Made by a program: the position numbers and the translations under genes
Notes under the pieces: generated by a model
What the model was told of the DNA's origin: nothing
Seen by the model: the letters and a program-made list of their open reading frames with translations, nothing else
Databases searched by the model: none
Assembly: GCA_019925095.2 (NCBI GenBank)
Contig: CM034389.1
Coordinates: 19,269,435-19,333,434, forward strand
Source of the DNA: Dendrolimus kikuchii
Lineage: Eukaryota > Arthropoda > Insecta > Lepidoptera > Lasiocampidae
Reading direction: 5' to 3'
DNA: 64,000 nucleotides
Shown here: one piece after another, positions 25,509 to 50,297 of the stretch
Position numbering within the stretch: the first letter of the stretch is position 1
How the letters are laid out: each line of letters begins with the position of its first letter

Positions 25509-27411
25509 TATTTAAGCAGGTACCTATTATGGAAGAAACTTAATTGGATGACCTTTGGAATAAAAATTCAAGCGCTATTTTAATATAAACAGAAATTAAG
25601 TAGTTCTCGCTTATAAGAGTTTAACTATTACAAATATTTATTTAGCAGATAATTTCTACAAGTTATTCGGAATTTACAACCTTGTAGGTAAGAGCGCCGA
25701 GGGAAAACCTTAAAATGTGTACTCTCGCCAATTGATTTTCTTATAAAAGCAATCACAAGTACCTAAGTATTTCCATCTACTACCGCATGTCATTGAGTCT
25801 TATCAGGTTTAAGCCTCCAGGCAGCTGCCCCCATTGACAGGGGCAATGTGTATTTTTTTTGTAAATTGTAGCTAATTGAACAGTAAATTGTTTCGAACCT
25901 TATTATATTGTAATTAAAGGGTAATGATAGTGTTTAATTTATTCTTCAAGATATAACACAATATCGTAGACAATCACTAGTGAATAGTTTCGAACAATCA
26001 AACCATTAATTGTAGTTTGCATTAGTTCCTTAAATTCTTTGAATAACAGGCCTCATCAGTATGAAACTGCTCTCAATGATTCTTTTACTCATTGAACCGC
26101 TGTCTCTATTACGTTTTATGTTTGGTTTTTTATTATAAAAGAAAACATATTATCAAGACACCGACCTTTAAATAACACTTAAAATCATAATACACAAAAT
26201 GTGCACAAATCTAATAAATTCAAGCAAAACACTGACAAGTTAAATTTGTCGATATTCGCTAATGCAAATCACGGGCGAGTTCAACAATAATGCATCGCCC
26301 AAAAGGCACCCAATATTCAAGTGAAGCCCGAGTAGCAAACTCAATCTGTTACAATGAAACAATTACGATAAATCGCAATTTAAAGGAGGATGTTGCGAGA
26401 TCCCCCCTGGACGACGTAGCTAGGACCAATTGGGAACTGGCTAATGTTTGTGTACTTGAAAATACGAAGACAGGTCATCATAAGCATGGAAAATTTATTT
26501 AAATATAATTTATATATAATGTATCTACTCTGCGAGATATTGTGTGAACATAACTTCTACAGCCCGCTTACAGCGAGGCTTACTTGTACTAAATATTAAT
26601 AGCCAAGTTAAAGCCAATTTCTAAATTGGTAAAAAGGCTAAGAAAAAGTCCACTGCATTCAAAATATGCGCAGAAAGTATGCTCACAATATACCACTAAT
26701 ATAATTGTCTAGTTAACATTTCGAACTTTCGAACTAAAGTTATTATTGATTTTAAATTGTTAGCTGTTCTTTTTACGCGGCAATTTTAAATTTAAGATGT
26801 ATCAAATATTGCGCCGCATTACTAAGGCCAATATTGCAAGTACTTGCCTCTGCTACCTTTTTTAAATTTTATACATTCACCGGTTATTTATTAGACTCTT
26901 TTTAGAACTCCTATCTAATGTAACGCACAATTTTATTATTTTATTGTTTACTGGTAACATAAAAAACAATAAAAATATCATTTTAATGTTCAATGGCTTT
27001 ATTATCAAAAACCTATTAAAATTAAATTTATATTAGACATGAAACATCGTCAGAAGGAAAGATTTTTGGCAGCAACTGAAGGCTGATATTTTGCATTGCA
27101 GTTTTTAGTTTATAAACATTTGTAATTTTAGTTTTAAATGACGAACAGTTGTTGTATAATGATAGTTTTTGAGTTAATAATTATTTAGAAATATTGTGTA
27201 GTCAAATGTTGCCTTTCGAGTTGTCACTAGAACTCATCAGACAAGGCTGTATGCATTGCAATCCCTTGCCTGCCATTGTTGCGAACAAAACAACAACAAC
27301 TACTTCAAAACAATAAAGCGGTATTTTAATATTCATATTTTGATAATAGTTTCGCATTCTTTTTGTTTAATCAAGATATTGTAAAATCCTTATTGGTAAT
27401 TGGAAAGTAAA
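25509..27411. other. Intergenic, divergent SLC5 gene B / EXOSC7 starts
   Basis: About 1.9 kb between two genes transcribed away from each other. AT-rich, with one short open frame at 26290-26502 that I do not believe is a gene. Promoters of both genes must lie here. Nothing specific is recognisable. Confidence 0.5.
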
Positions 27412-30400
27412 ATGGCAGACCTGCTATTAAGTTCGACAGAAAAAATATTCATAGTTCATGGTGTTCAGGTAAACATAACCTATATGGTTTCAAGTTTTCT
27501 TTTCGCAAGCTTTAGATACAAAAACTTCGTATGTTATCAAGACTGTACTGAAAGTTTACATATTTTATACTATTAAAATAGCCTGAACAAAAAATCTCTA
27601 GTTTCAAGTTTTCTGTTCGAAAGGTTTAGACACAAAAACTTCGTTATTTATCAATACTGTACTAAAAGTTTACACTAATAGTCCGAACAAAAAATCTCAA
27701 GTAACAACAATGTCAGATCTTTGCAAATGTAATTTGCCTATTTCAGGATGACTATCGATCAGATGGGAGATCTAATATTGATTATAGGCCAATGGAACTG
27801 GAGACTGAAGTAGTGAGCCATGCAAGTGGATCCGCTAGACTTCGCCTTGCGAATACTGATGTTCTTGTTGGAGTGAAAACTGAAATAGACACACCAAAAC
27901 CAGATCAACCTGGCTTAGGCAAAATTGAGTTCTTTGTTGACTGGTAAGTTTATGAAACTAAATTGAACATGAAACAATGTCGGCCTCTGTATTTGAGATG
28001 GCTAAGGATTTGCCAACTTCGCTCACTGGACCACTGAGGTTCCAGGTTCGATTCTTGACTGGATAAATTTTGTAAACTGTCCATTATTCAATATGGTCTA
28101 GAGGTTGGGATCCGCCCCAATGTGGGCTATAATATACCACCCATAACACAAGCATAACTTGCTTAACTTGGGGATATGCAATATAATATGTTTGTCCATA
28201 AATTATTTTTTATAGAACCATATGTATTAAACTTAACAGGACATTTTATATAAGTAAAGGTAATGAATCTTGAAGGTTTCTTTAGTTATAGATAAAGTAA
28301 AACAATATTTCATAATAATCTTAGACTTATTTTTGTAAAGATGGTGTAAATAGTGATTAGGTTGTATATTGGATTACCTAATATTTGGCCAACCAACAAT
28401 ATGGTATAAAACTGAGATTTGTATTTTTCAGCTATTTATGGACTTAAATAGAAATGGATTTTCATATGTAACATAAGAAATCAAAATGTATCTTTTTTTT
28501 TTTAATCTTGAAAATTTGCAGATATTGCCTAGATGTCTGTACTGACTGAAAAACTATATTATTGCTTCAATGTTTTCCAATGGATATTTCCAGTTCAGCA
28601 AATGCAACTCCAGAGTTTGAAGGCAGAGGTGGTGAACAGTTGGCAAACAGTATATCAAACATGATGCAGAGAGCTTATCAATCATCACAAGCCTTTGAAT
28701 TGAAGCAACTCTGTATACTAGAAGGAAAACAGTGCTGGAAACTTTATATTGATATATTGGTTAGTTTAATTGATCCTATATAATATATCACACCTTTTTC
28801 TGATAAACCTGGAAATATTAAAAAATTTTTGTTAGATGTTTTAATATAATCATTAAGTGGTACTTAAACTACCTTTATGGACCCTTCTTCTGTGGTAATA
28901 CATAATAATTATGGATTTTCTAGATTTTGGAATCTGGGGGAAACCTCTATGATGCTGTATCATTGGCAGTCAAAGCAGCCTTGTTCAATACCAGGATTCC
29001 ATTTGTGAAAGCAGTTCTCATGGACGGGGGCAATGTGGACCTGCAATTGTCAGATGATCCTTATGACTGCAAGCATCTAGATGTGGGATGTGCACCATTG
29101 CTGGTAAGATAATTATAGTAAAATTATCATAAATTTTAATTTACATTAGTATATAAAAGTGTCAAATATAGAAAACCTTTATATGGGAAGATAGATTAGT
29201 TGCAGAGAAATACATGTTCTAAGTTTATTTGCATGCAGCGGAATAAACTGAGCATCGTGAGATTTGATGTGTATATATTTGGACATGTGGACAAAATCAC
29301 AATCAACAGGTAGTATGTTATATATTCTTTGTTTCATTGTGTTAGTATTCATCATGTATACATATTTTTTCTTTTTAATCAAATGCCTATAACACATATT
29401 GATTTCGAAAACAAATATATGTTGTAAGGACATTTTGTCACACATATATTTTTTATACCATTTAACTAATATAAGTTTTTTCTCTTTATTGACCTGTATT
29501 TTTAAATATTTGATACCTCTTAAAATGAAGGAGTTACAATGGTTTATCATTTTGTGTTGGTGACAAAATTAATTGTGGTATAATTACTTATGATAAAATT
29601 CTTCTAAGTTGAGGTATAAGGCATATACTTTAAAAATAACTGCTTTTCAATGTCATAATGGACATTGTTGTCATTTGTCTTCTAATCTATTGTGCTTAAC
29701 AAGATTAAAAAAATATTTTGTCGTAATTTACTTAATATTTAACTTTTTTTTATCAAATTTTGCTTTGTGGGAATTTACTGTGGGAACAGTAAATTATGAA
29801 TTTTTAGAAATTTCCAAAGTTATACTTTTGTAATTTGCACTCATAATTACTTCTAGTAAAGTATAAGTACTAGAAATATAATTTATCCTATATGTTTATT
29901 TTAGATAACATTATGCAAAATTGGTGACAAATGTGTTGTGGATCCTTCAGCTGAAGAAGAAAGTTGCAGTGTTATTTCAGTAGTAGTTGGTGTAACTGGC
30001 AACACTAAGTCATATTGCTCAGGGAAAGAAATTGATTCAGTGAAAAGTTTAGAAAGAAAATGCAGTACAATAGGTATGAATGGATCTGGCAGTCTAGCAC
30101 CTCAGACATTGCAGAGTGCTATTATGCAAGGAATGTAAGTATTCTGTTATAATTCTTCTCTTTCAATATGGCTCCTATTTGTATTATTATGTATCGTTGA
30201 ATACTTAAGTTGTAATAATAATATTATCTTCATACAAGTCTCAGCTAAATAGGTCTTGAATTGGTGCTAAATGAGGGAGTTTTTTTTATATACTTTAGCA
30301 CATTTTACTAAGCAATATGGAGGGTAGTGGCAAGGAGAACCAGCTCTGTATATGAAGAAGTGTCCATCAAAATGTATTAAATTAGGGTGGCATCATATTA

Positions 30401-31164
30401 GCATCACAATGAATTTTAAAGAAAGCGCCAAAAGTTATTAGTATTATAGAGCATTATAAAATATTTAATTAGAATAATTTCAAAGCCCACAAAATTAACT
30501 CACGCTGCATGTTCTCACATAACAATAATTCTTTGAGGTTATTTAATATTTACTAAATTATTTTGTACTATGTAAATAGTTAATGTTTTTAAAAGTGTAC
30601 TATCACCAACTACTGTGGTCACTAAAAATATTAAATTTTCTAACTTGGCACACTTCAATCTCTTAACAACTGCTACATTCATACCACACCAATTGCCTAC
30701 GCTGGCGCCATATTGGAGGGTTTTTGAACTATGTATTATTAATTATTTATAGCTGGATACTTTTTCAACTTTCCACTGATATGAAACGGTTCTCATTACC
30801 TCTACCCTGGAAGATACTAAACAGTTGATATTATGTCATTACTCCTGGACTGAATAACTCTGCTTGCACATGTATTGCGGTAACAGGCAATCAGAGTAAA
30901 CATGAACAATGCTGTCTGATCCAAGTAGAAAAAATAAGAAACTGCACCACACCTTCAGAATCAAAATTATAATGTTAACCTGATGATAATAAAAACCTCC
31001 TTCTTTAATATTGTAAACTTACAGTTGTGAAATTAACAAACAAAATGTCTTTTTATTTCAGGGTTGCAGCAGAATCCTTGGATGAAGCTCTTGGTCAAGC
31101 TTTACTGAGAGAAAGACAAGAAAATGTCATATTAAAAAAACATGCTTATGGATTTCTCAAATAA
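27412..31164 (+). CDS. EXOSC7: Exosome complex component RRP42 (EXOSC7)
   Basis: This gene encodes an RNase PH-like subunit of the hexameric ring of the eukaryotic RNA exosome (nucleus and cytoplasm), which threads RNA for 3'-5' decay and rRNA processing. Six exons, 27412-27468, 27747-27943, 28594-28759, 28924-29103, 29905-30134 and 31062-31164, join without a phase break into 310 residues; human EXOSC7 is about 291. Recognisable stretches are 'KIFIVHGVQDDYRSDGR' at the N-terminus, 'GSARLRLANTDVLVGVK', 'EFFVDCSANATPEFEGRGG', 'LESGGNLYDAVSLAVKAAL', 'NTRIPFV', 'LSDDPYDC' and 'ITLCKIG'. The ring subunits of this branch are structural in animals, so no catalytic role is inferred. The ATG at 27412 begins 'MADLLLSSTEKIF' and is the only sensible start before the conserved region. 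The stop TAA overlaps an AATAAA. One intron (27944-28593) carries a SINE copy. Confidence 0.96.
27978..28165 (+). mobile_element. tRNA-derived SINE copy
   Basis: Forward copy in the second intron of EXOSC7: 'tcggcctctgtatttgagat', then the B-box 'ggttcgattc', then a body with 'acaagcataacttgctta'. Confidence 0.65.
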
Positions 31165-32399
31165 AAATTACTGATTTACCTATTCTTCATTTCATGGTAA
31201 AATTTGTAGAGAATTTGAAAAGTGACGGTTAACTGATCAATTTTATTATAAAATTGGTTGAAAATGAACAACAATTGTAGAGTATTAATTATTGTTCTTA
31301 ACAAAGAATAATTGTACATTTTGTTTTTAATATTTCTGCCTTACAGAAACACAGTTTAAATAATAGGAAACAACGTTGTACCCGATTTCTTGCTCCGATA
31401 TGAGGTGGGGTAGATTAAAATAAAATTGGGATCGTATCTTAACAATTTATTTTAAAAAAAATCACTAATTGTAACACAGTACTCAATTCTCTGATGATGA
31501 TGATGAGGACTATGATATTCTCACTGGTTATAAGGAAAGTATACAATGTTTTCATGCCAGATATGGGTCATCAAAAGAATCAATATTGGTGAACTTCATT
31601 TTGATGAGACACAAAAATATAGAGTGAAGTAATGATGTTTTACTAAGGATGGGCCGAAATTCGTTTTACATTCGGTTTGACCAAATTTCGGCAGCTTGAG
31701 TCGAACTTCGGCATTCGGCCGAAATTCGGTTTAAATGCCGAAAAAGTAAAATACCTACTTGTACTATTTTGACTGAAGTTAATAGAAATCATATCTATCA
31801 TAACCGTAATATAAAAATTGGCATCCTATATACTCATGGTCATTTATTTTAGTTAGGAACAAGTAAATCTTAATGTGCAATGTGATAAAAAATAAATCAA
31901 ATTAGTTCTTGATTGAGTCTTTGCCTAATTAAATAGACATCAACATAAAAGAAAAATAAAATAAACTTATTACTCCTCTAAGAAAAATCAGTAAGTAGTG
32001 CAACGACTTAATTATAATGCCTAACTTGAATAAAAAAAAAACATGTCTAAGGGACATCAGCAATTATAACTTTAATTTTGATTGAAATCACTTTTTACTA
32101 ATTGAAAATTATGAAATGGTGATTTTTTTCAATCAGAGGTCTAAAAATGTATTCTTTTATCAACCTATTCATACTTAAAATTTACTAGAGGCAGGTTATG
32201 GTGTAAAAAAAGCCAAAAATTCGGTGTTGTCAACAGGTCACGACGTGTTTGTTGCTCTTGAGAAAGCGTGGCGAAATCGAAGCATCTTGTTATGTAAGTG
32301 TCAAGTTTCAAAATGTCTAGAGCTGTGCACAAATTATCTACAATATAATCTGAAGGAAGAACTTGAGTGGTTAATGATATGTACCAATCCATACATTAA

Positions 32400-32660
32400 A
32401 TTGTCATAAATTTTTGTTATTTCAGTTACCAGTATTGCAGCATCATCTGTGAAAGTTTCTGTTGTAATAAACGATACGTAGCACAGGTCCAAGCACTGAG
32501 CCTTGAGGGACTCCTGCTGATATGTCAAAATATAGTAATAATGATCAAATTCGCCTCTTTTACTTGGAATATCCTTTCTGCTAAGTAAGACCATGTGGTA
32601 TAGCAAGGAGGTAACTTTTAACTTTGGCTTATATAATTAGTCCTTGCCAAACCTTGTGGA
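32400..32660 (-). mobile_element. Jockey-type LINE reverse transcriptase fragment
   Basis: On the minus strand 32468-32520 reads 'SAGVPQGSVLGPVLRIVY', the RT palm motif PQGSVLGP. After a frameshift, 'FTDDAAIL' (the degenerate F/YADD box) follows at about 32433-32458. Broken, and interrupted on its upstream side by the plus-strand LINE fragment at 32670-33310. Confidence 0.75.
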
Positions 32661-32669
32661 ATATCAAGA

Positions 32670-33310
32670 AATAAAGTCGTATACAGTGACTCGAGATCGG
32701 CACTTCAGGCGCTTACAAACTGGAGCACCACACACCAGCTCGTGGTCGCCAAAGGTAGGAGGGTAGACTTGTACTGGGTGAAGGCACACGCGGAGGTTAA
32801 AGAAAACGAACGTGCGGGCGCTCTGGCAAAAGCCGCTGCTCTCTCCCTGAAGACAAAACCTAATTATGACAGGTGCCCGGTTTCATATGTCAAGCGGATA
32901 CTCCGTATTGAAACGCGTGATAAATGGAACTGGAGATATAGGGAGGAGCCAACAGCGTCCGTCACGAAGCTCTTCGTCCCTGAAGTGAGAGTAGCCTATA
33001 AGACAGTCAAACGTCTCAAAACGTCATCAATTACAACCCAGATTTTCACAGGGCACGGAGGGGTTTTCTGGATACTTGGTTCGGTTCAAGTTCAGGAGGA
33101 GGTCCCTGTGAACCCGGAACTCCAGAAACCCCCCTACATGCCCTCTTCGAATGCCCCCTTCACATAAGAGAGCGCTACAACCTGGCCAGCACCCTGGAAG
33201 TGGACGTCACACAGGAAAACATCGCAGAACTAATGGGAAAGCATAAAATCGGAGACTTTTTACGGTATGCGATTAAAATAGTACAAAAAGTAGTCAATAA
33301 AAATAAAAGC
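32670..33310 (+). mobile_element. LINE RNase H domain and C-terminal tail
   Basis: Forward frames read 'VYSDSRSALQAL' (RNase H DSRSA motif), 'RVDLYWVKAHAEVKENERA' (the WVKAH motif) and then, after a frameshift, a C-terminal tail with 'ALFECPLHIRERYNL' that ends 'KVVNKNKS'. This is typical of RNase H-bearing non-LTR elements. Degenerate, with no 5' part. Confidence 0.75.
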
Positions 33311-34309
33311 TAGTAAAATGTTGCCAATATATAATTGTATATATTAGTTAACATAAGATACATAAATAAAAACTGTAAAATAGACTAGATTTTAAGAACT
33401 AGATATAAATAGCAAGTAATATAGAATAGATATAAATGTATTAGATATAAGAAAGATGATAAAAGAAAAGAAACGAAAGAAAACACTCAAAAATAAAATA
33501 AAGGATCGACGCCCACACATATTTACCCCTCGTAAAATATATAATAAGAAAATAGAATAAATAAAAAAATGATCTCTGCCCTGAAAAATGGCGGAGGAAG
33601 GCGAGAAAAAAAAATATCAAGAAAAACCGATCAGCATTATAATTTTCCACAAGGCTTTGCCTTGTGTATTCACAAACTTTGTGGACTGGTTCAGTGTTTG
33701 AGTGTTGTTGTCTAAAGCCAAACTGATAGTCTGAATAAACTTTATTTCAGGAATGGTGGTATTTAGTTTAGCAGCAACTTTTCAGGTACTTTTGAAAACA
33801 TTAGCAAGACTTATAGGTATATCACGCTATTTTATTAGGACGTTTGCTATTCTTATGGATTATGTTTACTTAAAATACTTTTCAAAGCATAGGAAGGAAC
33901 TGTACCCTTAATATTTTATTAAAGAGCTTGTTGGACTAGTTTGCTTGGAAGCTGTATTAGAATTTCCTTAGAAAAAGTAAAAAGTTCAAATCAGGATGCG
34001 TTTTTGTATTTCCGCCATTTACCAGTGGTTTCACATTTTTATGTGAAATTACTAAAGTACATGTGTGTCTTTAGTACAATTACATTGCCTGGATAACTGT
34101 TTGTGATATGGGGAAGAATATTGCACATACAAACTAACTTTTGTTTTGTAAATGTGCTCTTTCTTGTGTTCTAAGTGTTTTTTCTTTAAGGTATTATTTT
34201 AATGTATATAAAATGTTTTTACTAGATTTTCAACTATTTCTTTTGTATATTAAATTCCTCAGCAAGTCACTCCACAATTCAGGTACTTATTTCCCTTTTT
34301 TGATGAAGG

Positions 34310-34640
34310 GAAATCTGTTTGCGGAGACAGCAGGCCCGGAATCAGCGGGACTTGCCGGCTAGATGTGCTGCCGGAATACCGACTGAAACCCGCCGGCGTT
34401 CCTCTTTATGGCCCAGGTGCCGAGACCACGGGTCACAGCGCGAGCCTTCCTCAGAGTCCCCAACTGGCGTTGGTCCACCCCCTGTGGCTAGGACAGACCT
34501 CTCCTTTGGTCGATGAGCTAAAATTCACCGGCATCTCCCGTTCCTGTTAAGGAAATGAGGGGGTTGAGGGGAATACTAAAGATCCTCGCGTGCGAGTGTA
34601 GGCCGAATATGTCCCCCTGGTAGCCTACAACATGCAAACC
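34310..34640 (+). mobile_element. GC-rich LINE fragment
   Basis: GC-rich stretch ('acagcaggcccggaatcagc', 'ccgactgaaacccgccggcg') in an AT-rich setting. The style resembles the untranslated or ORF1 portion of R1/R2-like insect LINEs. No intact ORF. Confidence 0.4.
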
Positions 34641-34827
34641 TATTTCTCTACTTGCTACCGTAAAGTGGGCTAATATAAACAAGGGTTTAGAATGTTCTTT
34701 CTGACAGACTAGAAATATGAATATTGTAAAATTTTAATTATATCTTAAAATTGCTTTACAGAGTTAATCTCAGAACAGTAATTAAAACTAATCCAAAGTT
34801 GGCATACTACATGAACCAGTGCTTGCA

Positions 34828-35073
34828 TACATACATACATAACTTCACGCCAGTTCCCTTGCGGGGTAGGCACTAACAACAGAGCGCCATATAGGCTTAT
34901 TCTTACACACCTCACTTGCTTCTTTGACATTCATAACTCTTGTCATGCACGCTCGTCTGTTCTTAAGGCTCCTGACATCACCTGCTAGTACACGATCAAT
35001 TCGATCATGGAAGGTGTGTCGTGGCCTTCCAGGACTTCTGCATCCATCCACTTTTGCATTGTAGTCATTCTTT
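34828..35073 (-). mobile_element. RTE-like LINE, 5'-truncated copy 5 (246 bp)
   Basis: An intergenic 3' end of the same family with exact 11-bp duplication CAGTGCTTGCA at 34817-34827 and 35074-35084. It has small internal deletions relative to the other copies (for example in the 'EGDVRS' region). Confidence 0.9.
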
Positions 35074-36224
35074 CAGTGCTTGCAAAAGGTATAATTTCTC
35101 TCCTTATATTTTTCTCAACTCGCCTAGCGCTCAACCTTATTAAGGACGCAGCACCTTAAAAACCATAATGTAGCGAGTAAAAGGGTAAATCTCCTTCGCG
35201 CAACCAGGTATTTTTAAAACCTATATCAAGATTTTTTCGGTTTCAAGTGCTTTGTCGATAACAATAACGAACATTAATTAGTGATATTTGTATAAAAAAA
35301 ATAATAAGCTATAAAGAGGTTAAAAGAAACGTGGTTGCGGACAATCTTAAGCTCAGGAGATTCGACCTAAGTTCTACAAGAGTAGTGATATTTTAGAGCA
35401 TCAACAAACAAATATTTGTTTTTAAACCAGATACATGACGCAGAATAAAACAAATTATTCGCCCATAAACCGTTTATTGGAGTAATGTAAGTCCAGTACA
35501 TACTTATACCATCTAGTCCTACAATTATTATTAGTTAGACCGTAGACACATTTGACAAAATTAACACAGTTATAAATATCACAGAAATGTCAAATAAAAT
35601 TTTAAAATAAGTAAAAACGTCACTTCTGACCGCTAGTAACGGATGTAGGCTGGTTGCCCTTTTAGGGTTCCGTCGACATTTTAGCAGAAACGGAACCATT
35701 ATGTCATTACCTTGTTCATCCGTTCGTCTTTTTTATACATTCATAAAACAAATTAATTCAAATCAATTTTTGAATTTGAATTGTTCTTACATTTTTCCGC
35801 TTTTAGTGTCCCAACATTGGGGCGAGCGGTTTCAGGGCAGGTGTTACCGTCCTGAATTTGATGCCTCCCCGGTCTCTACGTATATCCAGCACTGCTGACC
35901 GCCGACAAATTAAATGAATTCACTTTGAATTTATTGAACATGATAATGTAATTTACGTCTTGTAATTACAACTTAGATCTTGGCTGTGAATGTTTATAGC
36001 TGTGTATAAACTAAATGCAAAATAATTAAATAAAAGATAAAATTCCCACACCGTTTTATATTTAAAAAAACGCCAATTGTTATTAGATGAACAAATTAAA
36101 TTTAAGAAGCTTTATGATTAAAACTTCTCTAAAATAGTATTTAAAGAAACTGAGGAAAATCATTTTGCAACAAATAATAATCAATTTAATGAAATTTTAT
36201 ATATCAACTTCCTAACATGCTTCT

Positions 36225-36950
36225 CCTAATCTGCTAAGATCTTCCTAAAAGGTTAACATATTAAACGGAGTATATATGGATAAATAGAGATTTATTATTA
36301 ATATATAGACACATATTACAGACAACATTCAGAATGTGAATAACTGACATACAGAGTCTGCTAATGACCTATTAATTATTGGGACATTGTCTCTCCTTAG
36401 ACATGATTATCCGTCTGCTAAGATCTTCCAAAAGAATTTAGCAGGTTAACTTTAAACGGACGATGTACGGCAAAGTCGAGATTTATCATTAATATATAGA
36501 TACACATATTACAGACAACATTTAAAATGTGAATAACAGACATACAGTCTACTAATGATCTATTTATTGTTGTTCTCTGGTTAAATATGATTACTCGGCT
36601 GCTAAATCTTCCTAAAATAATTTAGCAGATTAACATATTAGAAGCACGATATACGGGAAAGTAGAGGCTTATCATTAATATATAGACACATATTACGGAC
36701 AACATTTAGAATGTGAATAACTGACATACAGAGTCTGCTAATGACCTATTAGTTATTGACACATGTTCCCTGCTTTAGATTTGATTATTCATATGTTAAG
36801 ATCTTCCTAAAAGAATTTAGCAGGTCAACCAACATATTAGAAGGGAATATACGAAAAGTAGAGGTGTATCATTAATATATAATGGACAACATTTAGAATG
36901 TGAATTACTAACATGCAGTCTGCTGATCTGTTGAATACATAGAGATATTC
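36225..36950. repeat. Tandem repeat, about 184-bp period, four units
   Basis: The mark 'ctgctaagatcttcctaaaa' and its variants recur at 36231, 36415, 36599 and about 36792. 'agacacatattacagacaac', 'attcagaatgtgaataactg' and 'acatacagagtctgctaatg' recur in each unit. The last unit is decayed. Lies about 670 bp downstream of the p62 stop. Confidence 0.85.
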
Positions 36951-37616
36951 ATATAGAGATGATATGTAGATATGTTCTCTCATCTTTTGTGCTTAGATTT
37001 GATCTTATATCATTGCAATTAGATGCGAGTGCTTGAATTACAAAGGCACTACGTCATAATATGGCATGTCATCTACGATAATATCCAAGTTTCGAGTTGT
37101 AGGTAATATTTTATTTAAGGTCTCTAAATGCTAACATTCAAATTTCGAAATGCTCCTTATCTCATAAGGTGAATACTTAGATATGCATCTACTACCATAG
37201 AAGTACTAGAAATTACAATTGCCCATTGAAAAATATTACTTTCAAAAAGCTCAAACTCCTATTCTAAATAGACAAAACTACCAGACAAACAAAAATTTTA
37301 TTATTTAAAACATACGTTTTAAACTGAATTAGTCCAATAATTAACAAGAAATCTTGTTAAGATTCCGATTTTTTTATTACGATGTAAAAATATGTTTTAC
37401 ATATTAAAGTATTTGTGAAAAGTGTAATAATGTTTTGGTATATCAAAACGCAAGAGAGTGACTTGTAGTCCTCATTTAAAATGTATCTAGCTGATTTTTC
37501 CGAGCAACATTAATTTAGGGTGATTGTCATTCCTAGCCTCCTTCAGTACTACTTCTAATACACAAAAATCGGTATATATTTAAAATGTAAATTTGGCAAG
37601 ATGAATGCCGGCCCGT

Positions 37617-48890
<11,274 letters not shown>

Positions 48891-48989
48891 AACTAATGAT
48901 AATTAAAAAATATATATCTTATTTGTGCTTAATAGGCAAATGAGAAATAAGAATAAATAACACTATATGTATAATATAGTTTTATATGT

Positions 48990-49110
48990 AACAAGGATAT
49001 GCCCGCGCCTTCATCCACGTTTGACTTGAAATCCCCGCGGGATTCCCGGGACATAACGTACCGCAGCATTTAAAAAGAATGTAAGGTATCGTTTTAGTGA
49101 AAACTGTCGA
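48990..49110. repeat. 'cgacttcgtcc' family repeat, 5' fragment
   Basis: Short fragment from 'ggatatgcccgcgccttcat' to 'gttttagtgaaaactgtcga', upstream of the p62 start codon. Confidence 0.6.
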
Positions 49111-50084
49111 AATCAATGAGGTTTAATGTACTACGTACTAGAGAAGTCATCCGTAACTATCTATTTGAGCACTCCTTATGGTCCATGGACAATAACTCGT
49201 TTAGTCGGTGCCGGGCTGTTATAGATATTTTACGTATTTGAGTGAAAATTAACTATTGAAAAAACCTTCATGGTACTGTTCAAACCACACATGAAACTTC
49301 AATAAAATAAAAGTCAATGGGTGTCTTTTCACCGCTAACTTTGTTCTATTCTCGATAAAACATCTTATATCAATTAAATTTTATCCATTTTAACTCGTCC
49401 CGACACGTTTTTGTTGTGAAGCTGGCAGACGCCTCGTACAATGGTAACTGGTTACCGTCGCCTATAGGCGTTCGCAACATCAGGAGGGAAGCCTACACGT
49501 TGGCAGCCTTTAGTATGGATTAGTAGCGATGTTGTGAAGGGAGTGGAATAGGACAGGTGGGATGGAGGGATGAAGATAGCAGGAATTAAGTAGAGAGGAT
49601 GAAGCGAAAGGCGAAATTCATAGAGTAACAATTTGTGCCTACGCAGATAAGACAAAAAAAAATCAAATCAAAATCAATTTATTGACAAAAATTATACAGA
49701 AATACAAGGTTTTTTTTGGGGGCACGCAGTGCCCTTAAAGGAAATTTCGAAAATATCGTAAAATTGCCATAAAAACTAAAAAGTTAAAGGATTTGAATAA
49801 AAACGGAAAAATCAAGTTTTGTAAACTTTATACAAAAAATGATTTTTACTAGGTTTTTTGGAGTGGAGCTACAAACAAAAAATTATAGACTTACAACTTT
49901 CGAGAATTAGTGTGCCCCCAAAAACGTGGGACGACAAACCACAGTATTGATATATTTCTAACTAATGTTTACAGACAATGAAATTATTTCAATTTCCATG
50001 AGTTAAGTATTTTACGAAATGCACAATTTATCCGACTACGCAAAGCGAATGATCCGATATTTTTTTATATCGGCAGGCAAACAC

Positions 50085-50297
50085 ACATTGTATAACCCGA
50101 AATTAAGCAAGTTACGCTTGTGTTACGGGTGATATACACAACGGACTAACTCTGGGGCCGGTCCCAGACACCCAGACCATAATAAATACTGGAGAAAATT
50201 CGTTTCCAAAATTTACCATGCCAAGAATCGATCCCGAAGCCTCTACGTTGTAGTGAGGTAGACCGGCAAAAGCTTAGCCCGCTCAACCACAGGGGCA
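50085..50297 (-). mobile_element. tRNA-derived SINE copy
   Basis: Reverse copy with 'gctcaaccacaggggc' and 'agaatcgatcccgaagcctc' at one end and 'gcaagttacgcttgtgttac' at the other. Confidence 0.65.

Noticed and set aside
26290..26502. 70-codon plus-strand open frame upstream of EXOSC7
   Set aside because: No recognisable domain, no splice support and isolated in AT-rich intergenic DNA.
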